Shown piece by piece: positions 52,612-62,466 of a DNA stretch of 64,000 bases. A program made the translations under genes and the position numbers. The stretch is from positions 372,001-436,000 of the forward strand of contig NZ_JARJNR010000001.1 of NCBI RefSeq assembly GCF_030143255.1, given 5' to 3'. The number at the start of each line of letters is the position of its first letter. The stretch's first letter is position 1. This stretch comes from Frigidibacter sp. SD6-1 (GTDB lineage: Bacteria > Pseudomonadota > Alphaproteobacteria > Rhodobacterales > Rhodobacteraceae). The notes beneath the pieces are model-generated. The model had not been told where the DNA came from, did no database searches, and was given only the letters and a program-made list of their open reading frames with translations.

Positions 52612-53112
52612 TTATTCGACGGGCTGTGCCGCGCCTGGCTGGGCCGCGATCTGTTTGACGCCGCCGGTGCCGATCGGGTCGTCCTGACGCTGCACCGAGC
52701 CTTCGAAATGCGCGCCGGATTCGATGGCGATGGTCTTGTGGATGATGTCGCCCTCGACGCGTGCGGTCGAGGTGAGGCGGACCTTGAGGCCCCTGACCCG
52801 GCCGACGACCCGGCCATTGACCACCACATCATCGGCGACGATCTCGCCCTTGATCGTGGCGCTTTCGCCCACGGTCAGGAGGTGGGCGCGGATGTCGCCC
52901 TCGACAGTGCCCTCGATCTGGATATCGCCGGTGGTCTTGATATTGCCGGTCACCACCAGATCGGTCGAGAGGATCGAGGGTGCGGGCTTTGCCTTGGGCG
53001 CCGAGGGGGTCGAGAAATCGTAGGCGGGTCTGGTCACCGGAAGGCTCTCGGCTTTGGGTTTTTCTGCATCGGCCTTGGGGCCGGGTTCATTGATCTTGCT
53101 TCTAGAAAACAT
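52612..53112 (-). CDS. Bactofilin (polymer-forming cytoskeletal protein)
   Basis: Bactofilins form nucleotide-free filaments that position cell-wall enzymes. The 166-residue product has a flexible Pro/Lys-rich N-terminus (to about 50), the bactofilin beta-helix core with repeating hydrophobic strands (VVTGNIKTTGDIQIEGTVEGDI, then GEIVADDVVVNGRVVGRV) and a short disordered tail. Its start lies within the last codons of the M23 peptidase gene. This bactofilin/M23 pairing is conserved in many proteobacteria and implies a joint role in local cell-wall shaping. Confidence 0.9.
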   Translation of the reverse strand: MFSRSKINEPGPKADAEKPKAESLPVTRPAYDFSTPSAPKAKPAPSILSTDLVVTGNIKTTGDIQIEGTVEGDIRAHLLTVGESATIKGEIVADDVVVNGRVVGRVRGLKVRLTSTARVEGDIIHKTIAIESGAHFEGSVQRQDDPIGTGGVKQIAAQPGAAQPVE

Positions 53113-54427
53113 TGGTCGCTGCCTTGATGAAGGACATGGGGTTTACAGCGGAGCCGGACACCCGCACTTCATAGTGAAGATGGGTGCCGGTCGAGCGTCC
53201 GGTATTCCCCATATCACCGATCCTGTCGCCGCGCGAGACCTTTTGACCCTTCTCGACCCGGACCTTGGAGAGATGGCCGTAGCGGGTGACGAACCCGTAG
53301 GGATGGCGGATCTCGACCATGTTGCCATATCCGTTTTCCCAGCCTGCATGCGTCACGACGCCATCGGCCGTCGCATAGATCGGCGATCCATGTGCGCCCG
53401 CGAGATCGATCCCCTCATGCGCGCGGCCCCAGCGGCGGCCGAACCCGGACGTATAGCGGAAGGAGGTCTTGAGCGGCATCGCGAGCGGCGTCTTGTCGAC
53501 CGCGATCCGGTAGAGGTTGAGATTGTCGAGCCCTTCGAAGATCGCCCTCGCGCGTTCGTAGTCGGCCTTCGCCTCGGGGCTGGCGTCGACGGGAGGCTCG
53601 ATGGGCATCAGGGGGCCAAGCGGGCCGCCCTGGCCGGAATAGCCGCTGCGGACCGAATCGATGAGGCTGGCCGGGTCGATGCCGACCGAGGTGAAGACCT
53701 TGTCGAGCGGCTCCATCGATATCGTCACGGCATCTTCGAGCTGGGCGAAAATCTCGTCGTGACGTTCTTCCATCAGCTTCATCTCGTAGGCGATATCGTC
53801 GGCCTCTGCCTTGGCGCTGACGGCGCTGACCGCCATGCTGTCACGTTCCTCCGCTGTCTGGTCGAGAGCGGCGGTGAGGAAGGAAAGCGTGCTGGCCATT
53901 TCTTCCGGCGAAGAGGCGCGCTGGGCCTTGCTCGTGTCGCCATTCAGGCTTGCGAGTTGCGTTTCGGCTTCCTGTCGTGCCTCGACCGCGTCGTGAAGTG
54001 CGGTCTGGATCAGGCCGATGCCGGTTTCCAGTTCGCGCCTCTGTTCCTCGGAGGCCAGCAGCGCCGATTGCATCCGCGAGACCTGTTCAAGCGCAGTGGT
54101 GAACCGTTCCTGGGCGGCGATCGCTTCGGCGGCGCGCTGGTCGCGTTCCTTCGACAGCGTATTGAGGCGCGATTCATATTCGAGATTGGCAAGCCGCGCC
54201 CGCTCGCGTGCGTCCCCGGACCCGATCGAGTCGATCATGATGATGGCGGTGGCGAGGATCGCCCAGACGACAACCACCGCCGAGGAGGCGAAGATCAGCG
54301 CCTGGGTCCAGGGCCGGATGCGGATGAACCGCGTGCCCTGATCGGATTTCAGGAACAGGCGCTGTTCCGGCAGGCGCCGTTCCAGCGCCGCCGACAGGCG
54401 GTGAAGAGAAACCGGTATCACGCTCAT
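53102..54427 (-). CDS. M23-family peptidoglycan endopeptidase with coiled coil and membrane anchor
   Basis: This 441-residue protein has an N-terminal cytoplasmic stretch, one membrane helix (about 44-66), a long periplasmic coiled coil (about 75-230, rich in Glu/Ala/Gln) and a C-terminal LytM/M23 domain. Zn-site residues are visible in HEGIDLAG and in THLHYEV (HxH), with GNTGRSTG between. All metal ligands appear intact, so it may be an active endopeptidase. The 11-base overlap with the bactofilin gene suggests they work as a unit. The start was set at ATG 54427. Confidence 0.88.
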   Translation of the reverse strand: MSVIPVSLHRLSAALERRLPEQRLFLKSDQGTRFIRIRPWTQALIFASSAVVVVWAILATAIIMIDSIGSGDARERARLANLEYESRLNTLSKERDQRAAEAIAAQERFTTALEQVSRMQSALLASEEQRRELETGIGLIQTALHDAVEARQEAETQLASLNGDTSKAQRASSPEEMASTLSFLTAALDQTAEERDSMAVSAVSAKAEADDIAYEMKLMEERHDEIFAQLEDAVTISMEPLDKVFTSVGIDPASLIDSVRSGYSGQGGPLGPLMPIEPPVDASPEAKADYERARAIFEGLDNLNLYRIAVDKTPLAMPLKTSFRYTSGFGRRWGRAHEGIDLAGAHGSPIYATADGVVTHAGWENGYGNMVEIRHPYGFVTRYGHLSKVRVEKGQKVSRGDRIGDMGNTGRSTGTHLHYEVRVSGSAVNPMSFIKAATNVF

Positions 54428-54581
54428 TGTCCCGTTTGGCAGCTTTGCAGAAACATCGTCCCATTCCCCAACAGTCCGACTGCACTGGGTTAGCAACCGA
54501 TGCGCGCTGTCGCAAACCTTTTCCCCGGCGGCCTGGTCGAAGGCGCCGCATTTCAGCGGCATCTTGCCGACGGACGCCGCG

Positions 54582-55409
54582 TCAGGGGGTGGTTTCGGGC
54601 AGGTCGCGCTCGGCGAGCGGCCAGTAGAAGTCGGGCGGCAGACCGGCCTCGGCGCGCTTTTCCTCGTTGAAAGGGGGCTTCAGGGCGCCGTGGAAGTAGC
54701 GGCGGACGAGGCTGTGGAACGCATCCTTCGGGTCGAGCCCCTCGCGCCCGCAGAGCCAGTTGAACCATTTCGAGCCATAGGCGACATGGCCGACCTCTTC
54801 GGCATAGATCACCTCAAGCGCGGCGACTGCCTGCGTTTCCTCCGCCTTGCGGAAGATCTCGATCATGCCGGGGGTGACGTCCAGCCCGCGCGCCTCCAGC
54901 ACCATCGGCACCACGGCGAGGCGGCCCTTGAGGTCATCGATGGTGTCCTCAGCCGCGCGCCACATTCCCGCATGGGCGGGCAGGGCGCCGTAATGGCTGC
55001 CCATCCGTTCGAGGCAATCGCAGATCAGGTTGAAGTGGTTGGATTCCTCGTCTGCCGCCTTCACCCAGTCGTCGAAGAAGCCGGGTGGCATGCCCTGATC
55101 GGTGAAACGCGCCACGATATCCCAGTGCAGATCGACCGCATTGAGTTCGATATGGGCAAGCGCGTGGAGAAGCGCGATGCGGCCCTGGGGCGAGCCGGGG
55201 CGGCGGCGCGGCACATCCTTCGGCGGCAGAAGTTCCGGCCGGTCGGGACGGGCAGGGCGCAGGGGCGGGGTGGCATGGCCGACGGGCAGGGCTTCACCCG
55301 CCGCCCGGGCGGCGAACCAGTCAGCCGCATGGCGGCGCGACAAGGCGCATTTCGCCCGTCCGTCTGCCGTGGTCAGAACCTCGACCGCGCGCTGTGCCAG
55401 CGTCTGCAT
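54582..55409 (-). CDS. DUF455 ferritin-like protein
   Basis: This 275-residue protein shows the DUF455 pattern of a ferritin-like four-helix bundle. HIELNAVDLHWDI and DEESNHFNLICD supply Glu/His ligands, and IYAEEVGHVAYG supplies the second pair, arranged as in MiaE-like di-iron proteins. Function is unknown; di-iron oxidation chemistry is plausible. The next gene in the same direction upstream is bcp, 4 bases away, an arrangement suggesting cotranscription. Confidence 0.85.
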   Translation of the reverse strand: MQTLAQRAVEVLTTADGRAKCALSRRHAADWFAARAAGEALPVGHATPPLRPARPDRPELLPPKDVPRRRPGSPQGRIALLHALAHIELNAVDLHWDIVARFTDQGMPPGFFDDWVKAADEESNHFNLICDCLERMGSHYGALPAHAGMWRAAEDTIDDLKGRLAVVPMVLEARGLDVTPGMIEIFRKAEETQAVAALEVIYAEEVGHVAYGSKWFNWLCGREGLDPKDAFHSLVRRYFHGALKPPFNEEKRAEAGLPPDFYWPLAERDLPETTP

Positions 55410-55413
55410 CGGA

Positions 55414-55875
55414 TCAGAGTGCCCGGGCGGCGGCAAGAACCTCGTCGGCGTGGCCCGCGACCTTGACCTTTGGCCAGATGGCGGCGATCCGGCCATCGCG
55501 GCCGATCAGGAAGGTGGCGCGTTCGATGCCCATGTAAGTCCGGCCATACATGCTCTTCTCGCCCCAGACGCCATAGCGTTCGCAGGTGTCGCCCGCCTCG
55601 TCGGATGCAAGGATGATCCCGAGCCCATGCTTGCGGCAGAACTTGTCATGCGCCTTCACGCTGTCTTTCGACACACCGATCACCACCGTGTCGGCGGCGG
55701 CGAATTCGGGCGCGAGGCGGGTGAAATCGATCGCCTCGGTGGTGCAGCCGGGCGTGTCGTCCTTGGGATAGAAATACAGAACGACCTTCCGGCCCGCGAA
55801 GTCCGCCAATGCGACGGTGCCACCGCCGTCGCGCGGCAGCGAGAAGCTGGGGGCGGGGGAACCGATCTCGGGCAT
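55414..55875 (-). CDS. bcp: Thioredoxin-dependent peroxiredoxin Bcp
   Basis: Bcp reduces hydroperoxides with thioredoxin as donor. The 153-residue product has the peroxidatic motif KDDTPGCTTEAIDF; the resolving Cys of classic Bcp five residues on is replaced by Ile, so it may use an intermolecular or 1-Cys cycle, with other Cys at FCRKHG and TCERYG available. Length and the MYGRTYMGIERATFLI segment are typical. The start was set at ATG 55875; a preceding GTG is in frame. Confidence 0.92.
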   Translation of the reverse strand: MPEIGSPAPSFSLPRDGGGTVALADFAGRKVVLYFYPKDDTPGCTTEAIDFTRLAPEFAAADTVVIGVSKDSVKAHDKFCRKHGLGIILASDEAGDTCERYGVWGEKSMYGRTYMGIERATFLIGRDGRIAAIWPKVKVAGHADEVLAAARAL

Positions 55876-55979
55876 CACAGCAATCCTTTGCCAATGGATG
55901 AGACTTTGCGTTTTAATGTGCCGGGCGAAAAGATAAAGGGACCGGCAGCCGGGTCTTTCCGGCCTGAGGTCCGGGCAGG

Positions 55980-58900
55980 ATGGACGAAAAACGACAGGAG
56001 CGCGAGGAGGTGGCGGCGGAGGAAGCTCCGCGGCGGCGCGGACATTTGCGCTTCTGGGCCACGCTCGGCCTGTCGCTCTGGGCCATCGTCGCGGTTCTGG
56101 TAGGGCTTGGCCTCTCCGGGCGCAGCATTCCGCTGCCGAAGGTTCTGGTCTCGTCGATCGAGGCGCGCGCCAACCGGGCGCTCGACGGGCAGGCGCAGCT
56201 TCGGATCGGCGATGGCGATCTGGTGGTCACCGAGGGGTTCGTGCCGCAGGTGCGGCTCGGGAATGTCACGCTGATCTCGGCGCGCGGCCAGCGGCTGGCG
56301 CTGATCTCCGACCTGAGGACCGGGCTTGATCGCGATGCGCTTCTGTCCGGCCGCCTGCAACCGTCGCGGATAAGGATCAATGGCGCGCGGATCGCGGTTC
56401 GGCGGCTGGCGGACGGCACGTTCGATGTGGCGCCGGGGGCTGCGAACCTTGGCGGGCAGGCCGTCGCGCCCGCCGACCTGATCGACACGCTCGACGCGGC
56501 CTTCGCGGGGGCCGCACTCGCGCGGCTTGAGGATGTGACGGTCGAACATGTGAACATCCTCTTCGATGACCGCCGGGCCGAACAGGTCTGGACGGTGAAC
56601 GATGGCAAGCTGACGCTTCGCCAGGCAGAGAAGGGGCTGGTTGCAAATCTCGCCTTCGCTCTGTCTGGTCAGGCAGCAACGTCGCTCGGGGCGATTGAGG
56701 ACCGGAGCAGTGCGGACGCCAAGGCCGAAGCGCGGGCGGAGATGGAGCTGACGACCGACCGTGCATCGGCGGCGGCGACCCTTGATGTCCGCCTGAGCGG
56801 CATCTCGGCCCGCGATCTCGGGCGGCAGGTGCCGGCCCTTGCCTGGCTCGGCGCGCTCGATGCGCCGATGTCGGGGACGCTCGGTACCGGTTTTGACGAG
56901 GAGGGCGATCTCAGGCCGCTCGACGTGCGTCTCGCGGTCGGTGCCGGTGCCTTGCAGCCGACCCCCGATACCGCGCCGGTCGCGTTCCGGGGGGCAACGC
57001 TTGACCTGACCTACGATCCGGCGCGCTACCGGCTCAGCCTCAACGACCTCAGGATCGACGGGAGTGTCCTTCAGGCGCGCCTCGGTGGCAGCGCCTGGCT
57101 GAAAGGGATAGAGGATGGCTGGCCCGAGGCGATGGTCGCGCAGATCCGGCTTGATGATCTGCGCGCCGATCCGGAGGGTGTCTTCGCCGATCCCGTCTCG
57201 ATCAGTCAGGGGGCGGCGGACCTGAAACTGACCTTCGACCCGTTCCGCCTGACCATAGGCCAGCTGGCGCTCAGCGACGGCGACCGGCGGATCGCGGGCA
57301 AGGGGGAGGTGTCGGCCGAGGAGGATGGCTGGGCCGTCGCCTTCGATGTCGGCATCAACGCCATCGCCACCGAAAAGCTTCTGGCGCTATGGCCGCTTGG
57401 CGCCGTGCCGAAGACCCGGGTCTGGCTGGCCGAGAATGTCGCCGCGGGCGATCTGTACGACGTGAAGGCGGCACTGCGCCTGCGCCCCGGGACCGAGCCG
57501 CGCTTTGCGCTCGATTACCGGTTCCGCGAGGCGGAGGTGCGCTTCATGCGTACCCTGCCGCCGATCGTCAGCGGCGCGGGCTATGCGACGATCAGCGACA
57601 ATGCCTATGTGCTGGTGGTGGAGGAGGGGCGTGTCCATGCGCCCGCGGGCGGCGACCTTGATATTGCCGGGTCGGTCCTGGAAGTCCCAGATATCAGGCT
57701 GAAACCCACCCCGATAGAAATCACGCTGAAAAGCCAGAGCACGATCACGGCGGCCCTGTCGGTGCTGGACGAACCGCCGCTCAGCCTGATGTCGAAGGCC
57801 GGCCAGCCGGTCGATCTGGCCGAGGGGCGTGCGGAGCTGACGTCGGTGCTGAAATTCGTGCCGAAGCCGAAATTGCTGGTGGCCGATGTCGCGTTCGACG
57901 TCTCGGGGACATTGCGCGACGTCCGCTCGGATCGGGTGGTTCCCGGCCACATGTTGGAGGGCGAGGCTCTGACCATCGCTGCCGACAATGAAGGGATGCG
58001 TATCGGAGGCGCGGCCCGGTACGATGGCATTCCTATCGAAGGCCAATGGGCACAGAGGTTTGGACCGGAGGCGAAGGGCCGTTCCGAGGTCGACGGCAGG
58101 ATCGCCATCAGCCCCGACACGCTGAAACGTCTGTCGATCGTTCTGCCCGATGGCGCGGTGAAGGGCGAGGGTTGGGGCACATTTCACCTCGATCTGGCAA
58201 AGGACGCTGCGACCGTGTTCCGGCTCGACAGCGATCTTGCCGGGCTCACCCTCGCAATCCCCGAGGTCGGCTGGTCGAAGTCCGCCAAGACACGGGGCGA
58301 ATTGAAGACATCGGGTGCGCTGAGCAAGCCGGTCCGGGTTGACGCATTCTCGCTCGACGCGGGTGGGCTGAAGGCTGCGGGCATGATCACGCTCGGCGCC
58401 GACGGCGGTTTCGAGACGGCGCGTTTTGCGCAGGTGACGCTTGGCGACTGGTTTAGCGGCGATGTGACGTTGACGGGCCGTGGGGCGGGCAAGTCGGTGG
58501 GGCTGACGGTGGCGGGCGGCAGCGCGGACATGCGCCGCGCGACTTTCGGGGGCGGAGGTGGCGCGCGAGGCGACCGCCCGCCGCTTGAGATCGCGCTCGA
58601 TCAGCTGCGGATCAGTTCGGGCCTGGCGATCACCGGCTTCACAGGCAGCTTTACAGCCGGGGGAGCCGGCCTGTCGGGCACATTCGCGGGGCTCGTGAAC
58701 GGCCGCGCGCCGATCACCGGCGAGGTGGTGCCCGATCCGGGCGGCCGTTCGGCCTTTCGTGTCCGGTCGGATGACGCCGGACGGGCCATGGCGGCCGCAG
58801 GCATCTATGAAAGCGGCCGGGGCGGGCGGCTGGAACTGACGCTCAGGCCGGTCGGCGCGGCGGGCAGTTATGACGGGGCGCTGGGCATCCGCAATATCCG

Positions 58901-59345
58901 CGTCGTCGGCGCCCCGGCGCTGGCGGGGCTTCTGAACGCGATCTCTGTCGTGGGGCTGATATCCGAACTGCAGGGCGACGGCATCACCTTTACCGATGTC
59001 GCGGGCCGCTTCCGCCTGACGCCCGAGGCCATCGAGATACAGGAGGGCTCCGCCATCGGCCCCTCGCTCGGTGTCTCGGCGGCGGGGCTTTACTGGTCGG
59101 GCGAGGGGCGGTTCGACCTGCAGGGCGTCATCTCGCCGCTTTACCTCGTGAACGGCATCGGCCAGATCTTCTCGCGCCAGCGTGACGGGCTCTTCGGCTT
59201 CAACTATACGCTCACCGGCACGCGCGAATCGTTCACCGTCGGGGTCAATCCCCTGTCGATCCTGACGCCGGGCATGTTCCGCAATCTGTTCCGCAAGGCG
59301 CCGCCGAGCCTGCCGGGGACTGTTCCAGAAAGCCCGGGCGGCTGA
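55980..59345 (+). CDS. Large AsmA-like (DUF3971/AsmA_2, YhdP-type) envelope protein
   Basis: This 1121-residue protein has one N-terminal membrane helix (about 25-45) and then a very long periplasmic region of beta-strand-rich repeats. It includes a DUF3971 portion and an AsmA-like C-terminal portion ([20 protein letters not shown] to [16 protein letters not shown]). Large AsmA-like proteins form grooves that bridge the inner and outer membranes and move phospholipids. It is divergent from bcp and is followed within 5 bases by queA. The specific cargo is inferred from the family only. Confidence 0.83.
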   Translation: MDEKRQEREEVAAEEAPRRRGHLRFWATLGLSLWAIVAVLVGLGLSGRSIPLPKVLVSSIEARANRALDGQAQLRIGDGDLVVTEGFVPQVRLGNVTLISARGQRLALISDLRTGLDRDALLSGRLQPSRIRINGARIAVRRLADGTFDVAPGAANLGGQAVAPADLIDTLDAAFAGAALARLEDVTVEHVNILFDDRRAEQVWTVNDGKLTLRQAEKGLVANLAFALSGQAATSLGAIEDRSSADAKAEARAEMELTTDRASAAATLDVRLSGISARDLGRQVPALAWLGALDAPMSGTLGTGFDEEGDLRPLDVRLAVGAGALQPTPDTAPVAFRGATLDLTYDPARYRLSLNDLRIDGSVLQARLGGSAWLKGIEDGWPEAMVAQIRLDDLRADPEGVFADPVSISQGAADLKLTFDPFRLTIGQLALSDGDRRIAGKGEVSAEEDGWAVAFDVGINAIATEKLLALWPLGAVPKTRVWLAENVAAGDLYDVKAALRLRPGTEPRFALDYRFREAEVRFMRTLPPIVSGAGYATISDNAYVLVVEEGRVHAPAGGDLDIAGSVLEVPDIRLKPTPIEITLKSQSTITAALSVLDEPPLSLMSKAGQPVDLAEGRAELTSVLKFVPKPKLLVADVAFDVSGTLRDVRSDRVVPGHMLEGEALTIAADNEGMRIGGAARYDGIPIEGQWAQRFGPEAKGRSEVDGRIAISPDTLKRLSIVLPDGAVKGEGWGTFHLDLAKDAATVFRLDSDLAGLTLAIPEVGWSKSAKTRGELKTSGALSKPVRVDAFSLDAGGLKAAGMITLGADGGFETARFAQVTLGDWFSGDVTLTGRGAGKSVGLTVAGGSADMRRATFGGGGGARGDRPPLEIALDQLRISSGLAITGFTGSFTAGGAGLSGTFAGLVNGRAPITGEVVPDPGGRSAFRVRSDDAGRAMAAAGIYESGRGGRLELTLRPVGAAGSYDGALGIRNIRVVGAPALAGLLNAISVVGLISELQGDGITFTDVAGRFRLTPEAIEIQEGSAIGPSLGVSAAGLYWSGEGRFDLQGVISPLYLVNGIGQIFSRQRDGLFGFNYTLTGTRESFTVGVNPLSILTPGMFRNLFRKAPPSLPGTVPESPGG

Positions 59346-59349
59346 GCGC

Positions 59350-60402
59350 ATGAAACTATCGGATTTCGACTTCGACCTGCCCGAGGGGCTGATCGCCACG
59401 CGCCCCGCGCGGCCGCGCACATCGGCGCGGCTTCTTCTTGCCGAAGGGGACGCGATCGCCGACCGCCATGTGCGCGATCTGGTCGATATCCTGCGGCCCG
59501 GTGACCGGCTGGTGCTGAATGACACGCGCGTGATCCCGGCGCGCCTGACGGGCGAGCGGCGCCGGGCGACGGGGCAGGGCGAGGCGGTGGCGAAGATCGA
59601 GGTGACGCTTCTGGAGCCGCGCCCGCAGGGACACTGGGCGGCGCTGGCCAAGCCTCTGCGCAAACTGAAGGAAGGCGAGGATATCCGATTTTCCAGCACC
59701 CTCTCGGCGCGGGTCGAGGCGATTGCCGAGGGGCAGATGGAAATTGCCTTCAACCTGAGCGGCGCCGATTTCGACGCGGCGCTGGCGGAAGCGGGCGACA
59801 TGCCCTTGCCGCCCTATATCGCCGCGCTGCGGGCGCCCGACGCGCAGGACCGCGCGGACTACCAGACGGTCTGGGCGCGCAACGCGGGTGCGGTGGCGGC
59901 CCCCACGGCATCCTTGCATTTCGATGACGAGCTGCTCGCGGCGCTGACCGCGAAGGGCGTGGCCTTCACCCATGTCACGCTCCATGTCGGCGCGGGTACC
60001 TTTCTGCCGGTGAAGGTCGAGGATGTGACGACGCATCGGATGCATGCCGAATGGGGCGAGGTGACCGAAGAGGCCGCCGCGGCGATCAACGCAACGCGGG
60101 CGGCCGGTGGGCGGATCATTCCGGTTGGCACCACTGCGCTGAGGCTGATCGAGAGTGCGGCGCGGTCCGGCCGGGTCGAACCATGGCGAGGTCCCACCGA
60201 CATCTTCATCTACCCCGGCTTCGCCTTTCAGATCACCGACGGGCTGATGACCAATTTCCACCTGCCGAAATCGACGCTGCTGATGCTGGTCTCGGCGCTC
60301 ACGGGACAGGAGCGCATCCGGCGCATCTATGCCCACGCCGTCGCCTCGGGCTATCGTTTCTTTTCCTACGGGGACGCGTCGCTGCTTCTGCCCGACGGTT
60401 GA
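59350..60402 (+). CDS. queA: S-adenosylmethionine:tRNA ribosyltransferase-isomerase QueA
   Basis: QueA transfers and rearranges the ribosyl group of SAM onto 7-aminomethyl-deazaguanine in tRNA, forming epoxyqueuosine. The 350-residue product starts [20 protein letters not shown] and has [37 protein letters not shown] and [20 protein letters not shown], all family hallmarks. Length is typical. It probably shares a transcript with the AsmA-like gene. Confidence 0.96.
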   Translation: MKLSDFDFDLPEGLIATRPARPRTSARLLLAEGDAIADRHVRDLVDILRPGDRLVLNDTRVIPARLTGERRRATGQGEAVAKIEVTLLEPRPQGHWAALAKPLRKLKEGEDIRFSSTLSARVEAIAEGQMEIAFNLSGADFDAALAEAGDMPLPPYIAALRAPDAQDRADYQTVWARNAGAVAAPTASLHFDDELLAALTAKGVAFTHVTLHVGAGTFLPVKVEDVTTHRMHAEWGEVTEEAAAAINATRAAGGRIIPVGTTALRLIESAARSGRVEPWRGPTDIFIYPGFAFQITDGLMTNFHLPKSTLLMLVSALTGQERIRRIYAHAVASGYRFFSYGDASLLLPDG

Positions 60403-60490
60403 CGAAAACCGCTGCCGCCCGGTCGCCTTTCTGCTGGCCAAGCGCGAAATCCTCCCGCACCATTCACCCGAACTTCGAAAGATCCGCCTG

Positions 60491-61741
60491 ATGTTCTTCG
60501 TCCTGCGCAATTCCTGGGCCCTGCTGTTGGGCGTGATGCTTCTGATGCTCGGCAACGGGTTGCAGGGCACGCTTCTCGGCATCCGCGGCAAGATCGAAGG
60601 ATTCACGCCGCTGGAAATGTCCTACGTGATGTCGGGCTATTTCGTCGGTTTCCTCTTCGGCTCGCGCATGACGCCCGAGATGATCCGCCGCGTCGGCCAT
60701 GTGCGGGTCTTCGCGGCGCTGGGGTCTGTGATCTCGGCGGCGCTGATCCTCTACCCCGTGGCACCGCACTGGATTGCCTGGGTCCTGCTGCGGATTGCGA
60801 TCGGCTTTTCCTTCTGCGGCGTCTATATCACCGCCGAAAGCTGGCTGAACGCCTCGACCACGAACGAGACGCGCGGCCAGGCGCTTTCGGCCTACATGAT
60901 CATGCAGATGATCGGGATCATCGCCGCGCAGGCGCTATTGAATTTCCGCGATCCGGGCGGGTTCGACCTTTTCGTGATCTCCTCGGTCCTCGTCTCGATC
61001 GCCTTCACGCCGATCCTGTTGTCGGCCAGTCAGGCGCCCTCGTTCGAGCGGATCGAGCCCCTCTCGATCAAGCGGCTGTTCGTGACCTCTCCGCTGGGCT
61101 GCGTCGGCATGTTCCTGATGGGTGGCGTCTTTGCCGCCCAGTTCGGCATGTCGGCGGTCTGGGGCTCGGAAGTGGGGCTTTCTGTCCGCAATATCTCGAT
61201 CTTCATCGGCTCAATCTATGTGGGCGGGCTGGTGCTGCAATATCCGATCGGCTGGGCGTCGGACCGGATCGACCGGCGCCAGCTGATCCTCGGGCTCGCG
61301 GTCGTGGGCGCAGCGGTCGCCTTCGCAGGCATGGTGCTGCCCTGGACGCTGACGGTCCTCGTCGGCATTGGCTTCATCTGGGGCGGCATCTCGAACCCGC
61401 TTTATTCGTTGCTTGTGGCTTACGTGAACGACTATCTCGACGGGTCGGAAATGGCGGGTGCATCGGCGGGGCTGATGTTCATCAACGGCCTTGGCGCGAT
61501 CGGCGGGCCGCCGGTGATCGGCTGGTTCATGGGGCAGGCGGGGCCGAAGGGTTATTTCCTGTTCGTGGCGCTCCTTTTCGTCATGATGGCGCTCTATTCG
61601 CTGTGGCGGATGACCCGCCGCGCCGTCCATGTCGAGGCGCGCGGCCGCTTCCGCACGCTCGCGCCGACGGCCGGGGCCGTTGCGGTCGAGGCGGCGGTCG
61701 AGGCGGCGGCCGTACCGGAGCCGCAGGACGAGGCGCGCTGA
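60491..61741 (+). CDS. MFS transporter (YcaD-like)
   Basis: This 416-residue membrane protein has 12 predicted spans, with the YcaD-type pattern GNGLQGTLLGIRG near the N-terminus, FCGVYITAESWLN in the middle and GWASDRIDRRQLI as the inter-domain motif. An Ala/Glu-rich cytosolic tail ends it. YcaD relatives are of unknown substrate. The start at ATG 60491 begins the first hydrophobic span (MFFVLRNSWALLLG); an upstream extension overlapping queA was rejected. Confidence 0.85.
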   Translation: MFFVLRNSWALLLGVMLLMLGNGLQGTLLGIRGKIEGFTPLEMSYVMSGYFVGFLFGSRMTPEMIRRVGHVRVFAALGSVISAALILYPVAPHWIAWVLLRIAIGFSFCGVYITAESWLNASTTNETRGQALSAYMIMQMIGIIAAQALLNFRDPGGFDLFVISSVLVSIAFTPILLSASQAPSFERIEPLSIKRLFVTSPLGCVGMFLMGGVFAAQFGMSAVWGSEVGLSVRNISIFIGSIYVGGLVLQYPIGWASDRIDRRQLILGLAVVGAAVAFAGMVLPWTLTVLVGIGFIWGGISNPLYSLLVAYVNDYLDGSEMAGASAGLMFINGLGAIGGPPVIGWFMGQAGPKGYFLFVALLFVMMALYSLWRMTRRAVHVEARGRFRTLAPTAGAVAVEAAVEAAAVPEPQDEAR

Positions 61742-61796
61742 GCGCTGGCATTCCTGCGCCAAACCTGCGAGGCTTTCCCGAAAGGGAGGAGAGCCG

Positions 61797-62366
61797 ATGG
61801 CATTGCAGAAGGATGTCCTGCGTTTCTGGCTTGAGGAGGTCGGACCCGACGGCTGGTATACCGCCGTCCCCGAGGTCGATGCCGCCATCACCGCGCGGTT
61901 CGGGGCGCTTTGGGAGGAGTTGCGGGGCGGGGCGCACCAGATCTGGGGCGAAAGTGCAGATGGCGCGCTCGCCTATCTGATCGTCGCCGACCAGTTTCCG
62001 CGCAACATGTTCCGTGGCCGCCCGGAGGCTTTCGCGACGGATGACCTGGCCCGGCAGATGGCGCGGCGCGCGGTCGCCTCCGGCCAGGACCTGACGGTGC
62101 AGGAACCTGAGCGGGTCTTCTTCTACATGCCCTTCGAACATTCCGAGGCGCTGGCCGACCAGGAGTGGGCCGTGGCGCTTCTGGAGGCACGGATCGGCCC
62201 CCTGAGCAATTATTCGCTGCACGCGCGTGCCCACCGCGAGGTCATCCGCCGGTTCGGCCGCTTCCCGTTCCGCAATGTCGCCCTGTCGCGCGGCTCGACA
62301 CCCGGGGAGGAGGCATTCCTGACCCAGGGCGGCTATGGCGCCATCGTCCGGGAACTGGGCGGATAG
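61797..62366 (+). CDS. DUF924 family protein
   Basis: This 189-residue helical protein has the DUF924 signature segments VLRFWLEEVGPDGWY at the N-terminus, YLIVADQFPRNMFRG in the middle and FFYMPFEHSE. The fold resembles tetratricopeptide-like helices and function is unknown. GGGAGG precedes the ATG by a good distance. It is a single gene between an MFS carrier and the dihydrolipoyl dehydrogenase. Confidence 0.88.
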   Translation: MALQKDVLRFWLEEVGPDGWYTAVPEVDAAITARFGALWEELRGGAHQIWGESADGALAYLIVADQFPRNMFRGRPEAFATDDLARQMARRAVASGQDLTVQEPERVFFYMPFEHSEALADQEWAVALLEARIGPLSNYSLHARAHREVIRRFGRFPFRNVALSRGSTPGEEAFLTQGGYGAIVRELGG

Positions 62367-62419
62367 CTATGCGTAGGGCGCAGATCAGCCCGCAATGCTG
62401 CGCAAGTTGATCGGAATCG

Positions 62420-62447
62420 AAAAATAGTTTAATGCCAAACTACTTTT
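62420..62447. promoter_or_regulatory. AT-rich imperfect palindrome upstream of the dihydrolipoyl dehydrogenase gene
   Basis: AAAAATAGTTT (62420-62430) pairs with AAACTACTTTT (62437-62447) at 10 of 11 positions across a 6-base loop, ending 19 bases before the GTG start. It may be a regulator site or a weak terminator. Confidence 0.4.
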
Positions 62448-62466
62448 TCTGAGGGAGGAAAGTGAC

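Noticed and set aside
57387-59801. Minus-strand open frame of 804 codons opposite the AsmA-like gene and queA
   Set aside because: It is a shadow of GC-rich coding sequence; the plus-strand proteins are recognisable.
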